Shown here: piece after piece, positions 43,882 to 53,206 of the stretch
Layout: every line of letters begins with the position of its first letter
Numbering within the stretch: position 1 is the stretch's first letter
Assembly: GCA_027079305.1 (NCBI GenBank)
Contig: JALWVU010000055.1
Span: 186,001 to 250,000, forward strand
Reading direction: 5' to 3'
DNA length: 64,000 nucleotides
Source of the DNA: Aquificaceae bacterium
GTDB taxonomy: Bacteria > Aquificota > Aquificia > Aquificales > Aquificaceae
The notes under the pieces: model-generated
The model's input: the letters and a program-made list of their open reading frames with translations, nothing else
What the model was told of the DNA's origin: nothing
Databases searched by the model: none
Position numbers and translations under genes: made by a program

Positions 43882-45057
43882 ATGAACAGGAGGGAGTTCC
43901 TCCTCGGACTCTTCTTAAGCACAGCCTTTGCCCAGGAGAGCTTTCAGGAATTTTTGAAGAAAGAATTGGAGGGATACAGAGAGGAAGAGGAGGGTTTCAA
44001 CAGATACCTTGAGGAGATAAACAGGGAGTTTGAGGAGTACAAAAGGATAACTATAGAGGAGTTCCGGAAGTTCAAAGGGGAGGTGCTCAGCCACTGGGAT
44101 GTATACGAGGCTACCGACAGAAGGAAGATCGTGCAGTATTCGGATAACTTCAGAGTAAAAAGGGTCTTTGACTTCAAAAAAGGTGAACTTAGAGTTGAGG
44201 TAAGGGATGGTATTAGGGACTTTAAAAATTTTCTAAAAAAAGAGCTTGAGGACTTTACCTCCCAAGACGAGAAGGAAGCCTTCAGATCCGATAGACTCCT
44301 CAGCAATATAGAGAGAAGAGTCCGGAAACTCAAGCACATAAAGACGGGCGAGCTGAAGAGGGACCCCGTCCTTACACCGATAGTTTTTGGAAAGGATAAA
44401 GTGAGCACCTCTGAACTCAAAGAGGGTGTGAGACGCCTCATTAAAAAGGGAGCTATCCATAGAGGAAGAGATGCAAAAGGCAGTTACACAACCTTCGTAG
44501 TCAGGTTTCCCCCCAAGAGAGTTCTGGAGAAGGCCCGTCAGTATAAACCCATAGTGGTCAGAGAGTCGGACAGGTGGCGTCTTGACTATCCCCTAATCTT
44601 TGCCATAATCCATACGGAAAGCTATTTCAATCCCCTCGCTACTTCTCACGTTCCCGCCTACGGGCTTATGCAGATAGTTCCGCAGACCGCGGGCAGGGAT
44701 GTGAGTGAGTTCCTGCTTGGTAGACCCGTGCTCTTTGCGCCCTCTTACCTTTACAATCCGGAAAACAACATAAAGATAGGAACGACCTACGTGTATCTAC
44801 TCTACTACAAGTATTTCAAAGGGGTAAAGAACCCGGAAAGCAGGCTTTACTGCACCATAGCCGCTTACAATACCGGACCGGGAAACGTGGCAAGAGCTCT
44901 CACGGGAACTACAAGCTTGAAAAGAGCCTATAAAGTGGCCAACGCCATGGATCCGGACGATGTTTACAGAATTTTACTCAGGAATTTGCCGTATCGGGAA
45001 ACAAAGGATTACCTGCGTAAAGTTTCTGCGAGAATATCCGTTTATAAGAATCTGTAA
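43882..45057 (+). CDS. Lytic transglycosylase (MltC-like)
   Basis: The 391-residue precursor has a signal peptide (residues 2-17, ending TAFAQ), a long charged helical N-terminal region, a DUF3393-like middle, and a C-terminal SLT domain with the catalytic Glu in AIIHTESYFNP, then YGLMQIVPQTAG and CTIAAYNTGPGNVARAL. It cleaves peptidoglycan glycan strands to anhydromuropeptides. It is the third gene of the envelope cluster, three bases after the lipoprotein stop. Confidence 0.92.
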   Translation: MNRREFLLGLFLSTAFAQESFQEFLKKELEGYREEEEGFNRYLEEINREFEEYKRITIEEFRKFKGEVLSHWDVYEATDRRKIVQYSDNFRVKRVFDFKKGELRVEVRDGIRDFKNFLKKELEDFTSQDEKEAFRSDRLLSNIERRVRKLKHIKTGELKRDPVLTPIVFGKDKVSTSELKEGVRRLIKKGAIHRGRDAKGSYTTFVVRFPPKRVLEKARQYKPIVVRESDRWRLDYPLIFAIIHTESYFNPLATSHVPAYGLMQIVPQTAGRDVSEFLLGRPVLFAPSYLYNPENNIKIGTTYVYLLYYKYFKGVKNPESRLYCTIAAYNTGPGNVARALTGTTSLKRAYKVANAMDPDDVYRILLRNLPYRETKDYLRKVSARISVYKNL

Positions 45058-45069
45058 GGAGGTGTAAGG

Positions 45070-45846
45070 ATGAAAAAGTATGTCCTCGCTGTCGGCACAC
45101 TGTTGATTTCGGGCACAGGTTTTTCCCTTCCTCTTGTAAAGATAGACCTCTCGGTAGGAGCCATTAGCCACGATCCATCTGGTTATCTCCAGTATCCCGC
45201 GGATACGGGAACGCGTATAGACCTAAAGGATACCCTGGGTCTGGACAAAAAGACGAAGCCCTTCGCGAGAGCTAAGATAGAGATACCCATTATCCCGAAC
45301 CTCTACCTTCAGTATATGCCCATGGAGTTCAGCGGGAGAAAACAGCTCACGCAAACTATAACCTACGGTGGGCAAACCTTTACAGCAAGCACAACTGTAG
45401 AGACAAAGGTTAAGCTCGACAGATACGATGTTGGCCTATACTACAACCTGCCCTTTATAGGATCCCTGACCGGTGGTGCACTTGATGCGGAACTCGGTGT
45501 GAATGTCAGGGTGGTAAATTTCGAAGGGAGCATAAGGGATACTTCCGGGACTCTTTCAGAATCCAAATCCGCCACCATACCTATTCCCATGCTCTACACA
45601 AGTCTTGGCTTAAATCTGCCTTACGTATCCGTGCTGGGTGAGCTTAGAGGTATAACCTATTCGGGGAACAGATACTACGACATTACCGGCGAACTCAGGA
45701 TAAAGCCCTTCTCCATACCCGGAACAGCTACCTTCTTCGTGGGTGTGGGATACAGATACGAACAGCTGAAACTCGACAGTGTTAGCGACATAAATGCGGA
45801 CATAAAGATCAAAGGTCCCTTCGCGGTCGCAGGAGTTTCCTTTTAA
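45070..45846 (+). CDS. TIGR04219-type outer membrane beta-barrel protein
   Basis: The 258-residue precursor has a signal peptide (cleavage probably after GFS or SLP near residue 20) and alternating amphipathic strands (VKLDRYDVGLYYNLPFI, ELGVNVRVVNFEG, FFVGVGYRYEQLKLD) ending in Phe (VAGVSF), as in outer-membrane barrels. The pattern and length match the TIGR04219 family. An AAGGAGGTG site precedes the ATG. It ends the envelope cluster and converges with hisH. Confidence 0.88.
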   Translation: MKKYVLAVGTLLISGTGFSLPLVKIDLSVGAISHDPSGYLQYPADTGTRIDLKDTLGLDKKTKPFARAKIEIPIIPNLYLQYMPMEFSGRKQLTQTITYGGQTFTASTTVETKVKLDRYDVGLYYNLPFIGSLTGGALDAELGVNVRVVNFEGSIRDTSGTLSESKSATIPIPMLYTSLGLNLPYVSVLGELRGITYSGNRYYDITGELRIKPFSIPGTATFFVGVGYRYEQLKLDSVSDINADIKIKGPFAVAGVSF

Positions 45847-46463
45847 AGGGCGTTTTCGCAGAACTTCCTGAAATTCTCGAGGAGCCGGAGGCCTTTCCTC
45901 TGGCTCTTCTCTGGATGGAACTGAACCGCCCAGAGGTTTTCCTTCTGAACCGCGGAGACGAAATCCACGCTGTAGTCTGTAGTTGAAGCCACAACACCGC
46001 TGTCCCTCGGAACCACATGGTAGGAATGGACGAAGTAGAAGAAGTCCCCGCTTTCTATCCCAGAGTAGAGTCCCCCTTTCTTTCTAATCCAAACCTGATT
46101 CCAACCTATGTGGGGTAGTTTTACCTTCGGTGGAAGCAGGACCACCTCTCCCTCAAGGAGTCCGAGGCCCTCCGTCTCTCCGTGCTCGTAGCTCTTTTCA
46201 AAAAGAAGCTGGAGGCCAAGGCATATTCCCAGAAAGGGTTTGCCTCTCTCCACATGTTCTCTTAGGGGTTTGAGAAGCCCGAGATCCTTCAGGTTCTCCA
46301 TAGCTTTCCTGAAGGCTCCTTGACCCGGGAAGACGAGAGCATCAGCTTCTCTCACCTCTTTCGGATCCGAACTTATCTTGACCTCAGGGAATCCCACATA
46401 CTCTAAGGCCTTTGCCACGCTCCTTAGATTTCCCATCCCGTAGTCTACCACCACCACTCTCAT
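45843..46463 (-). CDS. hisH: Imidazole glycerol phosphate synthase glutaminase subunit
   Basis: HisH makes ammonia for HisF in histidine synthesis. The 206-residue class I amidotransferase has VVVDYGMGNLRSVAKAL at the start, VFPGQGAF, the elbow LGICLGLQLLF with the nucleophilic Cys, and the VQFHPEKS catalytic His-Glu. No other his gene is present here. It overlaps ccdA by four bases and is therefore coupled to a cytochrome biogenesis gene, a functional mismatch often seen in Aquificota. Confidence 0.96.
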   Translation of the reverse strand: MRVVVVDYGMGNLRSVAKALEYVGFPEVKISSDPKEVREADALVFPGQGAFRKAMENLKDLGLLKPLREHVERGKPFLGICLGLQLLFEKSYEHGETEGLGLLEGEVVLLPPKVKLPHIGWNQVWIRKKGGLYSGIESGDFFYFVHSYHVVPRDSGVVASTTDYSVDFVSAVQKENLWAVQFHPEKSQRKGLRLLENFRKFCENAL

Positions 46464-47302
46464 ATACCGACTCCGAGGGAGGCAAACCAGCTGAGTTTAT
46501 CGAGAACAAGAAGAACACCGAGGGATATGAGAAGCACACCTCCCGCGAACTCGACCACACCGAAGAACCTCCCGAACTTCTTGACAAAGTTGAGGAACAG
46601 AGAGAAGAGGAGACCAGCTATGAGGAATGGTATTCCAAGGCCGAGGGAGAACAGAAACAGCATAACAGCTCCTTCCCTGACCGTCTCCTGTTGGGAGGCC
46701 AAAAATAGAATGGATCCGAGCACGGGGCCTATGCAGGGCGTCCATCCGAAGGCAAAGACTACACCTATCAGGAAGGCTCCTATATAGGAAGCCTTGGCTT
46801 TGGCCTCCTTCTTGAGTTGTCTATACAGGTATTGATGAACACCGAAGACATACAGGGCCAGAACGATCGCAAGGGCTCCCGTGAGATTTAAGAAGGCTTC
46901 CTTCGATATGACTTCAAATAGGTATAGAGACAGTAGAAAGGCCTGCACACCGATAAGCTCCTTCAGGAAATTAGGTCTCAGGAACGCTCCCGCAAAGTGG
47001 AGTCCGAAAAATATGACCAGCCCCCCACCTATCTTGGCTATTTCCGTCTGATAAGCTCGCAGGAATTGACCTATAAAAGAGGCTCCCGCCCCGAGTAGTG
47101 TAAACACTATGGAAAAGCCGATCACGAAGAACAGAGTCGAGAGGAATATCTTTGTATTGAAAGCTTTGCTTTCCTTCTGAACCTCCTCAACACCAACGCC
47201 AGATATGTAGGACAGGTATGCAGGTATTATGGGAAGAACGCAGGGCGACAGGAATGCGAGTATCCCCGCTAAAAACGCGCCCAGGAAGGTCACTTCAAAC
47301 AT
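46460..47302 (-). CDS. ccdA: CcdA/DsbD-type thiol-disulfide transporter
   Basis: The 280-residue protein has six or more membrane helices, the LSPCVLPIIPAYLSYISG motif near the start and GWTPCIGPVLGSIL in the C-terminal half. These paired P-C segments are the redox-active cysteines of CcdA, which passes electrons from cytoplasmic thioredoxin to the periplasm for heme attachment. It fits the periplasmic cytochromes in the window. Only the membrane domain is present, with no thioredoxin fusion. Confidence 0.94.
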   Translation of the reverse strand: MFEVTFLGAFLAGILAFLSPCVLPIIPAYLSYISGVGVEEVQKESKAFNTKIFLSTLFFVIGFSIVFTLLGAGASFIGQFLRAYQTEIAKIGGGLVIFFGLHFAGAFLRPNFLKELIGVQAFLLSLYLFEVISKEAFLNLTGALAIVLALYVFGVHQYLYRQLKKEAKAKASYIGAFLIGVVFAFGWTPCIGPVLGSILFLASQQETVREGAVMLFLFSLGLGIPFLIAGLLFSLFLNFVKKFGRFFGVVEFAGGVLLISLGVLLVLDKLSWFASLGVGI

Positions 47303-47388
47303 AGCTCTAATTATAAATCCCTGCGGTTGTGGTAAGTATGATCGGGTTTTGCAAGGAAATTTTCCGGAATTATCATATTACCTAAACT

Positions 47389-48762
47389 ATGAAGCTCATA
47401 GTTGTATCTAACAGAGAACCTTACAAGGTGGAGGCGAAGAGGGGGAAAGCGAACCTCGAAAAGACGGTGGGAGGTCTCGTCTCAGCCTTAGAGCCTATAC
47501 TGCGTAAGAATGGAGGTATATGGATCTGCTGGGGCAGGAGAGGGCAGAAGACTCCCCTCGAAGTCTGGATACACGATAAATTCCTGATGAAGCAGGTGCC
47601 CCTTACGAGTGCGGACGTATCCGAATACTACTACGGATTTTCCAACGAGACCCTGTGGCCCCTCAGCCACATGTTCCTTAACAGAACCCACTTCGATGAC
47701 AGCTACTGGCTCGGATACAGAAGGGTTAACAGGAAGTTCGCGAGAGCGGTCAAGGAGGTATACGAAGAGGGATCTAAGATAATAGTGAACGACTACCACC
47801 TGGCTCTCGTTCCCAAACTGATCAAGGACGAGGGGATAAAAGATCCCATCTACTTTTTCTGGCACATCCCCTTTCCTCCCTACTTTATGCTCAGGTTCCT
47901 GCCCCAGAGGAGGGAAATTCTCGAAGGTATGCTGGGTGCGGATGTAATAGGTTTCCACACTCAATACTACGTGAACAACTTCTTAGAGTGCGTGAGGGAG
48001 ATTCTCGGTGCTTTCCCTGACGGGAACACAGTCTACTGGAACGGGAGAAAGATAGAGGTCAGGGCGGTTCCGGTAGGTATAGACGTGGAGAGATGGGAAA
48101 AGCTCAGAACCGATACCAAGGTAGTAAGGTATGCGAGGAACCTAAGGAGAAAGCTCGGCGTCGAGTACGTGGGAATAGGTGTGGACAGGCTAGACTACAC
48201 GAAAGGTCTTGAGGAAAAGTTCAGAGGTCTTGAGAGGTTCTTCGAGAAGTATCCCTCCTTCAGGGGTAAGGTTTCCTTCATGCAGATAGCTGCCCCCACA
48301 AGGACTAAGCTCGAGGATTACATGGACATAAAGAGGAGAACGGACGAGATCGTGGGAAGGGTGGAGGGAAGGTTCGGGGAGCCGGGCTGGGTCCCCATCT
48401 ACTACTATTACAAAAATTACGGGGATGAGAGGCTCGCATCCTTATACATGATGGCTGACTTCGCCCTAATAACACCGGTAATAGATGGGTTAAACTTGGT
48501 TGCCAAAGAGTATGTGGCTTCAAGAACGAACGATGAAGGTGTTCTCATCCTGAGCGAGTTCGCCGGAGTGAGCGTCCAGCTGAGGGAAGGAGCGCTTATA
48601 GTAAACCCCTTCGACGAGGATCAGGTGGCGGAAGCCATATACATGGCTTTGAAGATGAAGAAGAGGGACAGAAAGGAGAGGATGAGGAAGCTCAAAGAGA
48701 TAGTCAGAGAGAGGGACGTCCACTGGTGGCTTAAGGAGTTCTTAAAGGATGTACCTGCTTAG
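47389..48762 (+). CDS. otsA: Trehalose-6-phosphate synthase (GT20 family)
   Basis: The 457-residue protein begins [10 protein letters not shown] and has the GGLVSALEP block, WVNDYHLAL-like [58 protein letters not shown] and [11 protein letters not shown], which are the donor- and acceptor-site motifs of trehalose-6-phosphate synthase. It would make a compatible solute from UDP-glucose and glucose-6-phosphate. Glucosylglycerol-phosphate synthase is a close alternative in the same family. No phosphatase gene is adjacent. Confidence 0.9.
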   Translation: MKLIVVSNREPYKVEAKRGKANLEKTVGGLVSALEPILRKNGGIWICWGRRGQKTPLEVWIHDKFLMKQVPLTSADVSEYYYGFSNETLWPLSHMFLNRTHFDDSYWLGYRRVNRKFARAVKEVYEEGSKIIVNDYHLALVPKLIKDEGIKDPIYFFWHIPFPPYFMLRFLPQRREILEGMLGADVIGFHTQYYVNNFLECVREILGAFPDGNTVYWNGRKIEVRAVPVGIDVERWEKLRTDTKVVRYARNLRRKLGVEYVGIGVDRLDYTKGLEEKFRGLERFFEKYPSFRGKVSFMQIAAPTRTKLEDYMDIKRRTDEIVGRVEGRFGEPGWVPIYYYYKNYGDERLASLYMMADFALITPVIDGLNLVAKEYVASRTNDEGVLILSEFAGVSVQLREGALIVNPFDEDQVAEAIYMALKMKKRDRKERMRKLKEIVRERDVHWWLKEFLKDVPA

Positions 48763-50091
48763 CTCCTCGTCCTCTACTATGTCCTCGAGCTTGGCTTTGA
48801 CGAACTTACTATCGATTATTATGTATTGACCAGCCATGTCCGGAGCGTTGAAGGATATATCCTCGAGGAGTCTTTCCATAACCGTGTGAAGACGCCTTGC
48901 TCCTATGTTTTCGGTCCTGTTGTTTATCTCCTCGGAGATCCTCGCTATCTCCTCTATGGCGTCCTCCGTGAACTCTATCTCCACCCCCTCCGTCTTTAGA
49001 AGCTCTACATACTGCTTGGTGAGGGCGTTCTCGGGCTCGGTGAGGATCCTTATGAAGTCCTCCTTGGTCAGTGGTTTTAGCTCCACTCTTATGGGGAACC
49101 TTCCCTGAAGCTCGGGTATAAGATCCGAGGGTTTGGCCATGTGGAAGGCACCCGCCCCTATGAACAGGATGTGGTCGGTTTTTACGGGGCCGTACTTGGT
49201 GTTCACCGTAGTTCCTTCCAGGATGGGGAGCAGATCCCTCTGGACTCCCTCCCTCGAAACCCCCGGCCCGTGCCCCGGGGTCTTGACCGCTATCTTGTCT
49301 ATCTCGTCTATAAAGATTATCCCGAAGTTCTCCGCCCTGAAGATGGCTTCCCTCGCCACTTCCTCCATGTCTATCAGCTTCTCCGCCTCCTCCTGCTCCA
49401 ATATATGAAGGGCCTCCTTGACCTTTAGCTTCCTCCTCTTTTTGGAGGGCATGAGGTTCGAAAACATCTCCCTCAGTTGATTCTCAAGCTCTTCCAGCCC
49501 GGGCGGTCCCGCTATCCCTATCATAGGGATGGCCTTCTCCTTGACGTCTATCTCTATTACCTTCTCGTCCAGCTCTCCTTTTCTGAGTTTCTCCCTGAGT
49601 TCCTCCCTTTTACCCGAGTCCTGAGTCTCCCTTATGCCGAAGCTGGTAAACTGCTGAGGTGTCAGATAATCGAGCACCCTCTCCTCAGCCAACCTCCTGG
49701 CTCTCTCTCTAACTTTCTCCACCTTCTCTCTCTTTACCATCTGGTAGGAGACCTCCGCCAGCTCCCTCACCATGGACTCCACGTCCCTGCCGACGTATCC
49801 CACCTCGGTGTATTTGGTTGCCTCCACCTTCACGAAGGGAGCTTTTATAAGGCCTGCGAGTCTCCTCGCTATCTCCGTCTTCCCAACACCGGTCGGGCCT
49901 ATCATAAGGATGTTCTTGGGGGCTACCTCGTCCCTTATGTAATCGGGAAGCTTCTGTCTCCTCCATCTGTTTCTGAGGGCTATCGCAACCGCCTTCTTAG
50001 CCTCCTCCTGGCCCACTACATACTTGTTAAGCTCCTCTACTATGCGTTTCGGAGTCAGATCCTCTAAGAGTTCAGAAAGGGAACTCTTCAT
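48742..50091 (-). CDS. hslU: HslU ATPase of the HslUV protease
   Basis: The 449-residue AAA+ unfoldase has [35 protein letters not shown] at the start, Walker [10 protein letters not shown] at about 68-76, [19 protein letters not shown] with the pore loop GYVG, an I-domain insertion (about 110-240), Walker [11 protein letters not shown], and the family C-terminal [15 protein letters not shown]. The tail inserts into HslV. hslV is not adjacent, unlike in many genomes; a 154-residue gene overlaps the start instead. The 3' end overlaps otsA by 21 bases. Confidence 0.96.
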   Translation of the reverse strand: MKSSLSELLEDLTPKRIVEELNKYVVGQEEAKKAVAIALRNRWRRQKLPDYIRDEVAPKNILMIGPTGVGKTEIARRLAGLIKAPFVKVEATKYTEVGYVGRDVESMVRELAEVSYQMVKREKVEKVRERARRLAEERVLDYLTPQQFTSFGIRETQDSGKREELREKLRKGELDEKVIEIDVKEKAIPMIGIAGPPGLEELENQLREMFSNLMPSKKRRKLKVKEALHILEQEEAEKLIDMEEVAREAIFRAENFGIIFIDEIDKIAVKTPGHGPGVSREGVQRDLLPILEGTTVNTKYGPVKTDHILFIGAGAFHMAKPSDLIPELQGRFPIRVELKPLTKEDFIRILTEPENALTKQYVELLKTEGVEIEFTEDAIEEIARISEEINNRTENIGARRLHTVMERLLEDISFNAPDMAGQYIIIDSKFVKAKLEDIVEDEELSRYIL

Positions 50092-50536
50092 CGGTGAATC
50101 CTCTCTTGGTGAGTTCTCTCGGCGTGTTCTTAACGATATCTTCCAGGAACTTATCTATGTCTTCTGGAAACTTCTCAAACTCGGGCTCCACCGGGAAGAA
50201 CTTTTTGACTATATCCACGGGAGGGTTGCCGTATCCTATGGCGGGGAGTATCCTTTTGGCTCCCCTCCTCGCCGCCTCTCTGTAAGCTATCTTATATCCT
50301 TCCCTGAAGGCGGTCTCTATGTCTCTGAACCTCTCTATCTCGTCCCCCAGCTCGTAAAGGACGATGTCGTATGTGGTCTCCTTGAACCTTTCCCAGTTCT
50401 TTATGCCTACTATGTAACTCTTCCCGGACCACTCCTTCAGCTCTACGGACTTCAGGTTCCCCAATTTAAAGGCCAGTATGTAGTAGTCTATGAGCTGTCT
50501 GTCCGCGTAAACGTCGAGGAAGAAGAAGAACTCCAT
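50072..50536 (-). CDS. Hypothetical protein upstream of hslU
   Basis: The 154-residue soluble protein starts [19 protein letters not shown] and has no family that I recognise; [31 protein letters not shown] looks helical, and [18 protein letters not shown]-like sequence suggests a mixed fold. GGAGG lies about four to five bases before the ATG. It overlaps the hslU start by 20 bases on the same strand. It is divergent from rpsA. Confidence 0.7.
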   Translation of the reverse strand: MEFFFFLDVYADRQLIDYYILAFKLGNLKSVELKEWSGKSYIVGIKNWERFKETTYDIVLYELGDEIERFRDIETAFREGYKIAYREAARRGAKRILPAIGYGNPPVDIVKKFFPVEPEFEKFPEDIDKFLEDIVKNTPRELTKRGFTDEEFPF

Positions 50537-50586
50537 ATCGCCTCCGTGGTTAATAGTATATAATGTATTCTCCCGTGGAGGACCGA

Positions 50587-52185
50587 ATGAACGAATTTGA
50601 GAAACTCCTCAGCGAAGCTATTCCCAAAGAAGAGGACTTCAAAAAGGGAAAGATAGTTACAGGGAAGGTGGTCAAGGTAGACGATAGATACGTTTATGTG
50701 GATATAGGCTACAAGGTGGAGGGAGTGATACCGAGAGAGGAGCTTCCGGAGGTGGGTGAGGGAGAAGAGATCCAGGCGGTAATAGTTAGGATATCTCCCC
50801 GCCTTGACTACCCGAGACTATCCTACAGGGTGATAGCCCAGCAAAAGGGCCTCGAAGAGCTTCAGAAGGCCAAGGAGGAAGGAAAGGACGTAGTCGGGAA
50901 CGTGGAGAAAAAGGTCAGGGGCGGATTCATAGTGGACATAGAAGGTGTAAAGGCCTTTCTACCCTCGAGCGAGGCGGGTAAGAAGCTCAGCGTAGGTAAG
51001 CCAGTCAGGGTTAAGATCTTGGAGATCCAGGTTCAGGAAGGAAGGCCCAAGGTGGTTGTATCTCACAGGGCCTACGTGGAGGAGGAGAGGGAGAAGAGAA
51101 AACAGGAGCTTCTAAAGACTCTAAAGAAAGGGGACGTTGTAGAAGGCAGGGTGATAAAGATAGATCCTAACAAGGGGATAACCTTGCTGATAGACGGTGT
51201 TCTAAGGGCTTTCTTGCCCAAGGAAGAGCTTTCCTGGGGAAGGGATAAGAATCCTTACAACTACGCGGAGGTAGATGAAACAATCAAGGTTAAGGTTAAG
51301 AAAAAGAGTAGGGAGAGGGACTTCATCATAGTCTCCCTCAGAGAGATGAAGGAGAACCCGTGGGACAAGTTCCTTAAAGAGCACAAAGAAGGGGATATCA
51401 TAGAAGGCAGGGTAGCTCAGGCGGTTCAGAAGGGTTTAATCATAGACATAGAGGACGGCCTCGAGGGATTCGTGCCCTCCGAGGAGATCAGCTGGAACGG
51501 AGAGGTCCCCGAAAGGGGAGAGTCTGTAAAGGCTAAGATCCTCAGAATAGAACCTAAGAGAAAAAGAATAATCTTAAGCATAAAGCAAGCCCTTCCTAAG
51601 CCCTGGGAGGAGTTCATAGAGGAGCATCCCGTAGGTTCCAAGGTGAAGGGCAGGGTGGAGAAGATAGAGGGAAGCAGAGCAATAATAGACCTGGGGAGCG
51701 AAAAGGTAAAGGGAATAATCCACAGAAGCGATCTTTCCTGGACCAAGCCTAAAAGGGTCGAGGAGGTTCTCAAAGAGGGTGAGGAAAAGGAGTTTGCGGT
51801 TCTCGGAACCGAAGGCAAGTTCGTAAAGCTTGGTCTGAAACAGCTCACCCCCAACCCCTGGGATATAATCTCCGAGAAGTACAAGGTGGGTGATGTGGTC
51901 AAACTGAAGGCAAAGGAGGTTATGCCCTTCGGAGCATTCCTCGAACTGCCTGAAGGTGTGGAAGGCCTGCTTCCCTTTTCGGAGGTTCCGAGGGACGTTA
52001 GGATCGAGGAGGGCGGTGAGTACGAGGTGAAGATAATAGACCTTAACACCAAGGAAGGAAAGGTTACCTTCTCCATAAAGGCCCTCCGGGGCGAGGAAGA
52101 GGAAAAGACTGAGGAAAAAGCTGAAGAGGTCTCCGCAGCAGGGTTTAAGCTCGGAGATATTCTGAAGAAGAAGTGGAAGCTTTGA
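50587..52185 (+). CDS. rpsA: Ribosomal protein S1-like protein with repeated S1 domains
   Basis: The protein has about six S1 RNA-binding domains over 532 residues, visible as repeated GxVxxI...G...VDIG...GxxP motifs, for example GKVVKVDDRYVYVDIGYKVEGVIP, GRVIKIDPNKGITLLIDGV and AKEVMPFGAFLELPEGVEGLLP. S1 binds mRNA to help initiation on structured leaders. A GGAGG site lies five bases before the ATG at 50587, so I prefer this to an ATG at 50563 that overlaps the TATAAT box. A charged C-terminal tail follows the last domain. Confidence 0.92.
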   Translation: MNEFEKLLSEAIPKEEDFKKGKIVTGKVVKVDDRYVYVDIGYKVEGVIPREELPEVGEGEEIQAVIVRISPRLDYPRLSYRVIAQQKGLEELQKAKEEGKDVVGNVEKKVRGGFIVDIEGVKAFLPSSEAGKKLSVGKPVRVKILEIQVQEGRPKVVVSHRAYVEEEREKRKQELLKTLKKGDVVEGRVIKIDPNKGITLLIDGVLRAFLPKEELSWGRDKNPYNYAEVDETIKVKVKKKSRERDFIIVSLREMKENPWDKFLKEHKEGDIIEGRVAQAVQKGLIIDIEDGLEGFVPSEEISWNGEVPERGESVKAKILRIEPKRKRIILSIKQALPKPWEEFIEEHPVGSKVKGRVEKIEGSRAIIDLGSEKVKGIIHRSDLSWTKPKRVEEVLKEGEEKEFAVLGTEGKFVKLGLKQLTPNPWDIISEKYKVGDVVKLKAKEVMPFGAFLELPEGVEGLLPFSEVPRDVRIEEGGEYEVKIIDLNTKEGKVTFSIKALRGEEEEKTEEKAEEVSAAGFKLGDILKKKWKL

Positions 52186-52203
52186 ACCTTCCGGAGCTGT
52201 AGG

Positions 52204-52509
52204 ATGACCAAGAGGGACATAGCCAACCTGATCTACGAAAGGTGTGAGGGTGAGTTCGATCTCACCAAGAAGGAAGTTTACGAGATAGTTTCCGAGATCT
52301 TCGAGATAATTGAGTCTACCTTGAAGAAGGGAGAGAAGGTTCAGATATCGGGCTTCGGAACCTTCCTCGTAAAGGTCAGGAAAGGCAAGATAGGGAGAAA
52401 TCCGAGGACGGGAGAGGAAGTTCCCGTTCCCGACAGGAGGGTGGTCGTATTCAAGCCCAGCAGGAAACTTCTGGAGCTTGTGGAGCTTAAGCTGAAGAAT
52501 ATAAAATAG
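52204..52509 (+). CDS. HU/IHF-family DNA-bending protein
   Basis: The 101-residue protein begins MTKRDIANLIYER and has VSEIFEIIESTLKKGEKVQISGFGTFLV, then KIGRNPRTGEEVPVPDRRVVVFKPSRKL with the conserved Asn-Pro that intercalates into DNA. Size and sequence fit HU or IHF; an IHF-alpha-like reading is possible. It is co-directional with rpsA, 18 bases downstream, an arrangement also seen for rpsA-ihfB in proteobacteria. Confidence 0.93.
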   Translation: MTKRDIANLIYERCEGEFDLTKKEVYEIVSEIFEIIESTLKKGEKVQISGFGTFLVKVRKGKIGRNPRTGEEVPVPDRRVVVFKPSRKLLELVELKLKNIK

Positions 52510-52517
52510 TTAGAGAA

Positions 52518-52590
52518 CGGGGTGTAGCGCAGGTGGCAGCGCGCTGGCATGGGGGGCCAGAGGTCCCGGGTTCAAGTCCCGGCACCCCGA
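52518..52590 (+). tRNA. tRNA-Pro (GGG)
   Basis: The acceptor CGGGGTG pairs with CACCCCG, the D-arm is GCGC...GCGC, the anticodon stem CTGGC/GCCAG encloses ATGGGGG with anticodon GGG, and the T-arm CCGGG-TTCAAGT-CCCGG is intact. The discriminator is A and CCA is not encoded. It lies nine bases after the HU/IHF gene and may share its transcript. Confidence 0.96.
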
Positions 52591-52681
52591 TTTTATCCGA
52601 ATAAAATCTCAAACTCTGTGGCACTCCCATACCCACGATGCTATCTTATTCAGGGAAATAAAAACCTAAAGGGGGTGTGCC

Positions 52682-53206
52682 ATGGACAGAAGGGACTTCA
52701 TAAAGGTAGGAGCCTTTACCTTATCCATGCCTTTCCTCATGAAAGGGGCCTTTGCCCAGGAAAAGAAGCAGAGTCTTCCGAGGCTGAGTCTGGAGGACCT
52801 GCCCCAGAAGGAGACCGAAGACGCGGTTGTCTACCACTGTGACTTTCCTCAGGAAAGTAGGTTCCACGCAATGCTTACCAACATGAGAAACCACTTATCC
52901 GCTTACGACTTCGATCCTTTCAGAATCAAGCTTATACTCGTTGCCAACGGTGTAGGAGTAAAGTTCTTCATGAAAACCCACAAAGGGACAAAGTGGGAGA
53001 AGGAAAAGATAGATCTCAAACGTGCCCATGAGCGTCTCTCCTATCTTTCCCAGTTCGAGGTGGAGTTTTACATCTGTGACATAACCATAAGAAGCCTCAA
53101 ACTCAAATACGAGAACTTCTTTGACTTTGTCAAGATAGTCCCCTCCGGGGTGGGGAGTGTAGGGAGACTTCAGACCAACGGATTCGGATACATAAAAGTT
53201 CTCTGA
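52682..53206 (+). CDS. DsrE-like protein with export signal
   Basis: The 174-residue precursor has an N-terminal RRDFIKVGAFTLSMPFLMKGAFAQ, a twin-arginine-type signal peptide, and then a DsrE/DsrF-like fold: VVYHCDFPQESRFHAMLTNMRNHLSAY, IKLILVANGVGVKFF, VEFYICDITIRSLKLKY and KIVPSGVGSVGRLQ. DsrE-family proteins handle sulfur or sulfur relays. The conserved Cys of DsrE may correspond to Cys in YICDIT. An AAAGGGGGTG site precedes the ATG. Its stop overlaps the dinG-like start by one base. Confidence 0.85.
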   Translation: MDRRDFIKVGAFTLSMPFLMKGAFAQEKKQSLPRLSLEDLPQKETEDAVVYHCDFPQESRFHAMLTNMRNHLSAYDFDPFRIKLILVANGVGVKFFMKTHKGTKWEKEKIDLKRAHERLSYLSQFEVEFYICDITIRSLKLKYENFFDFVKIVPSGVGSVGRLQTNGFGYIKVL

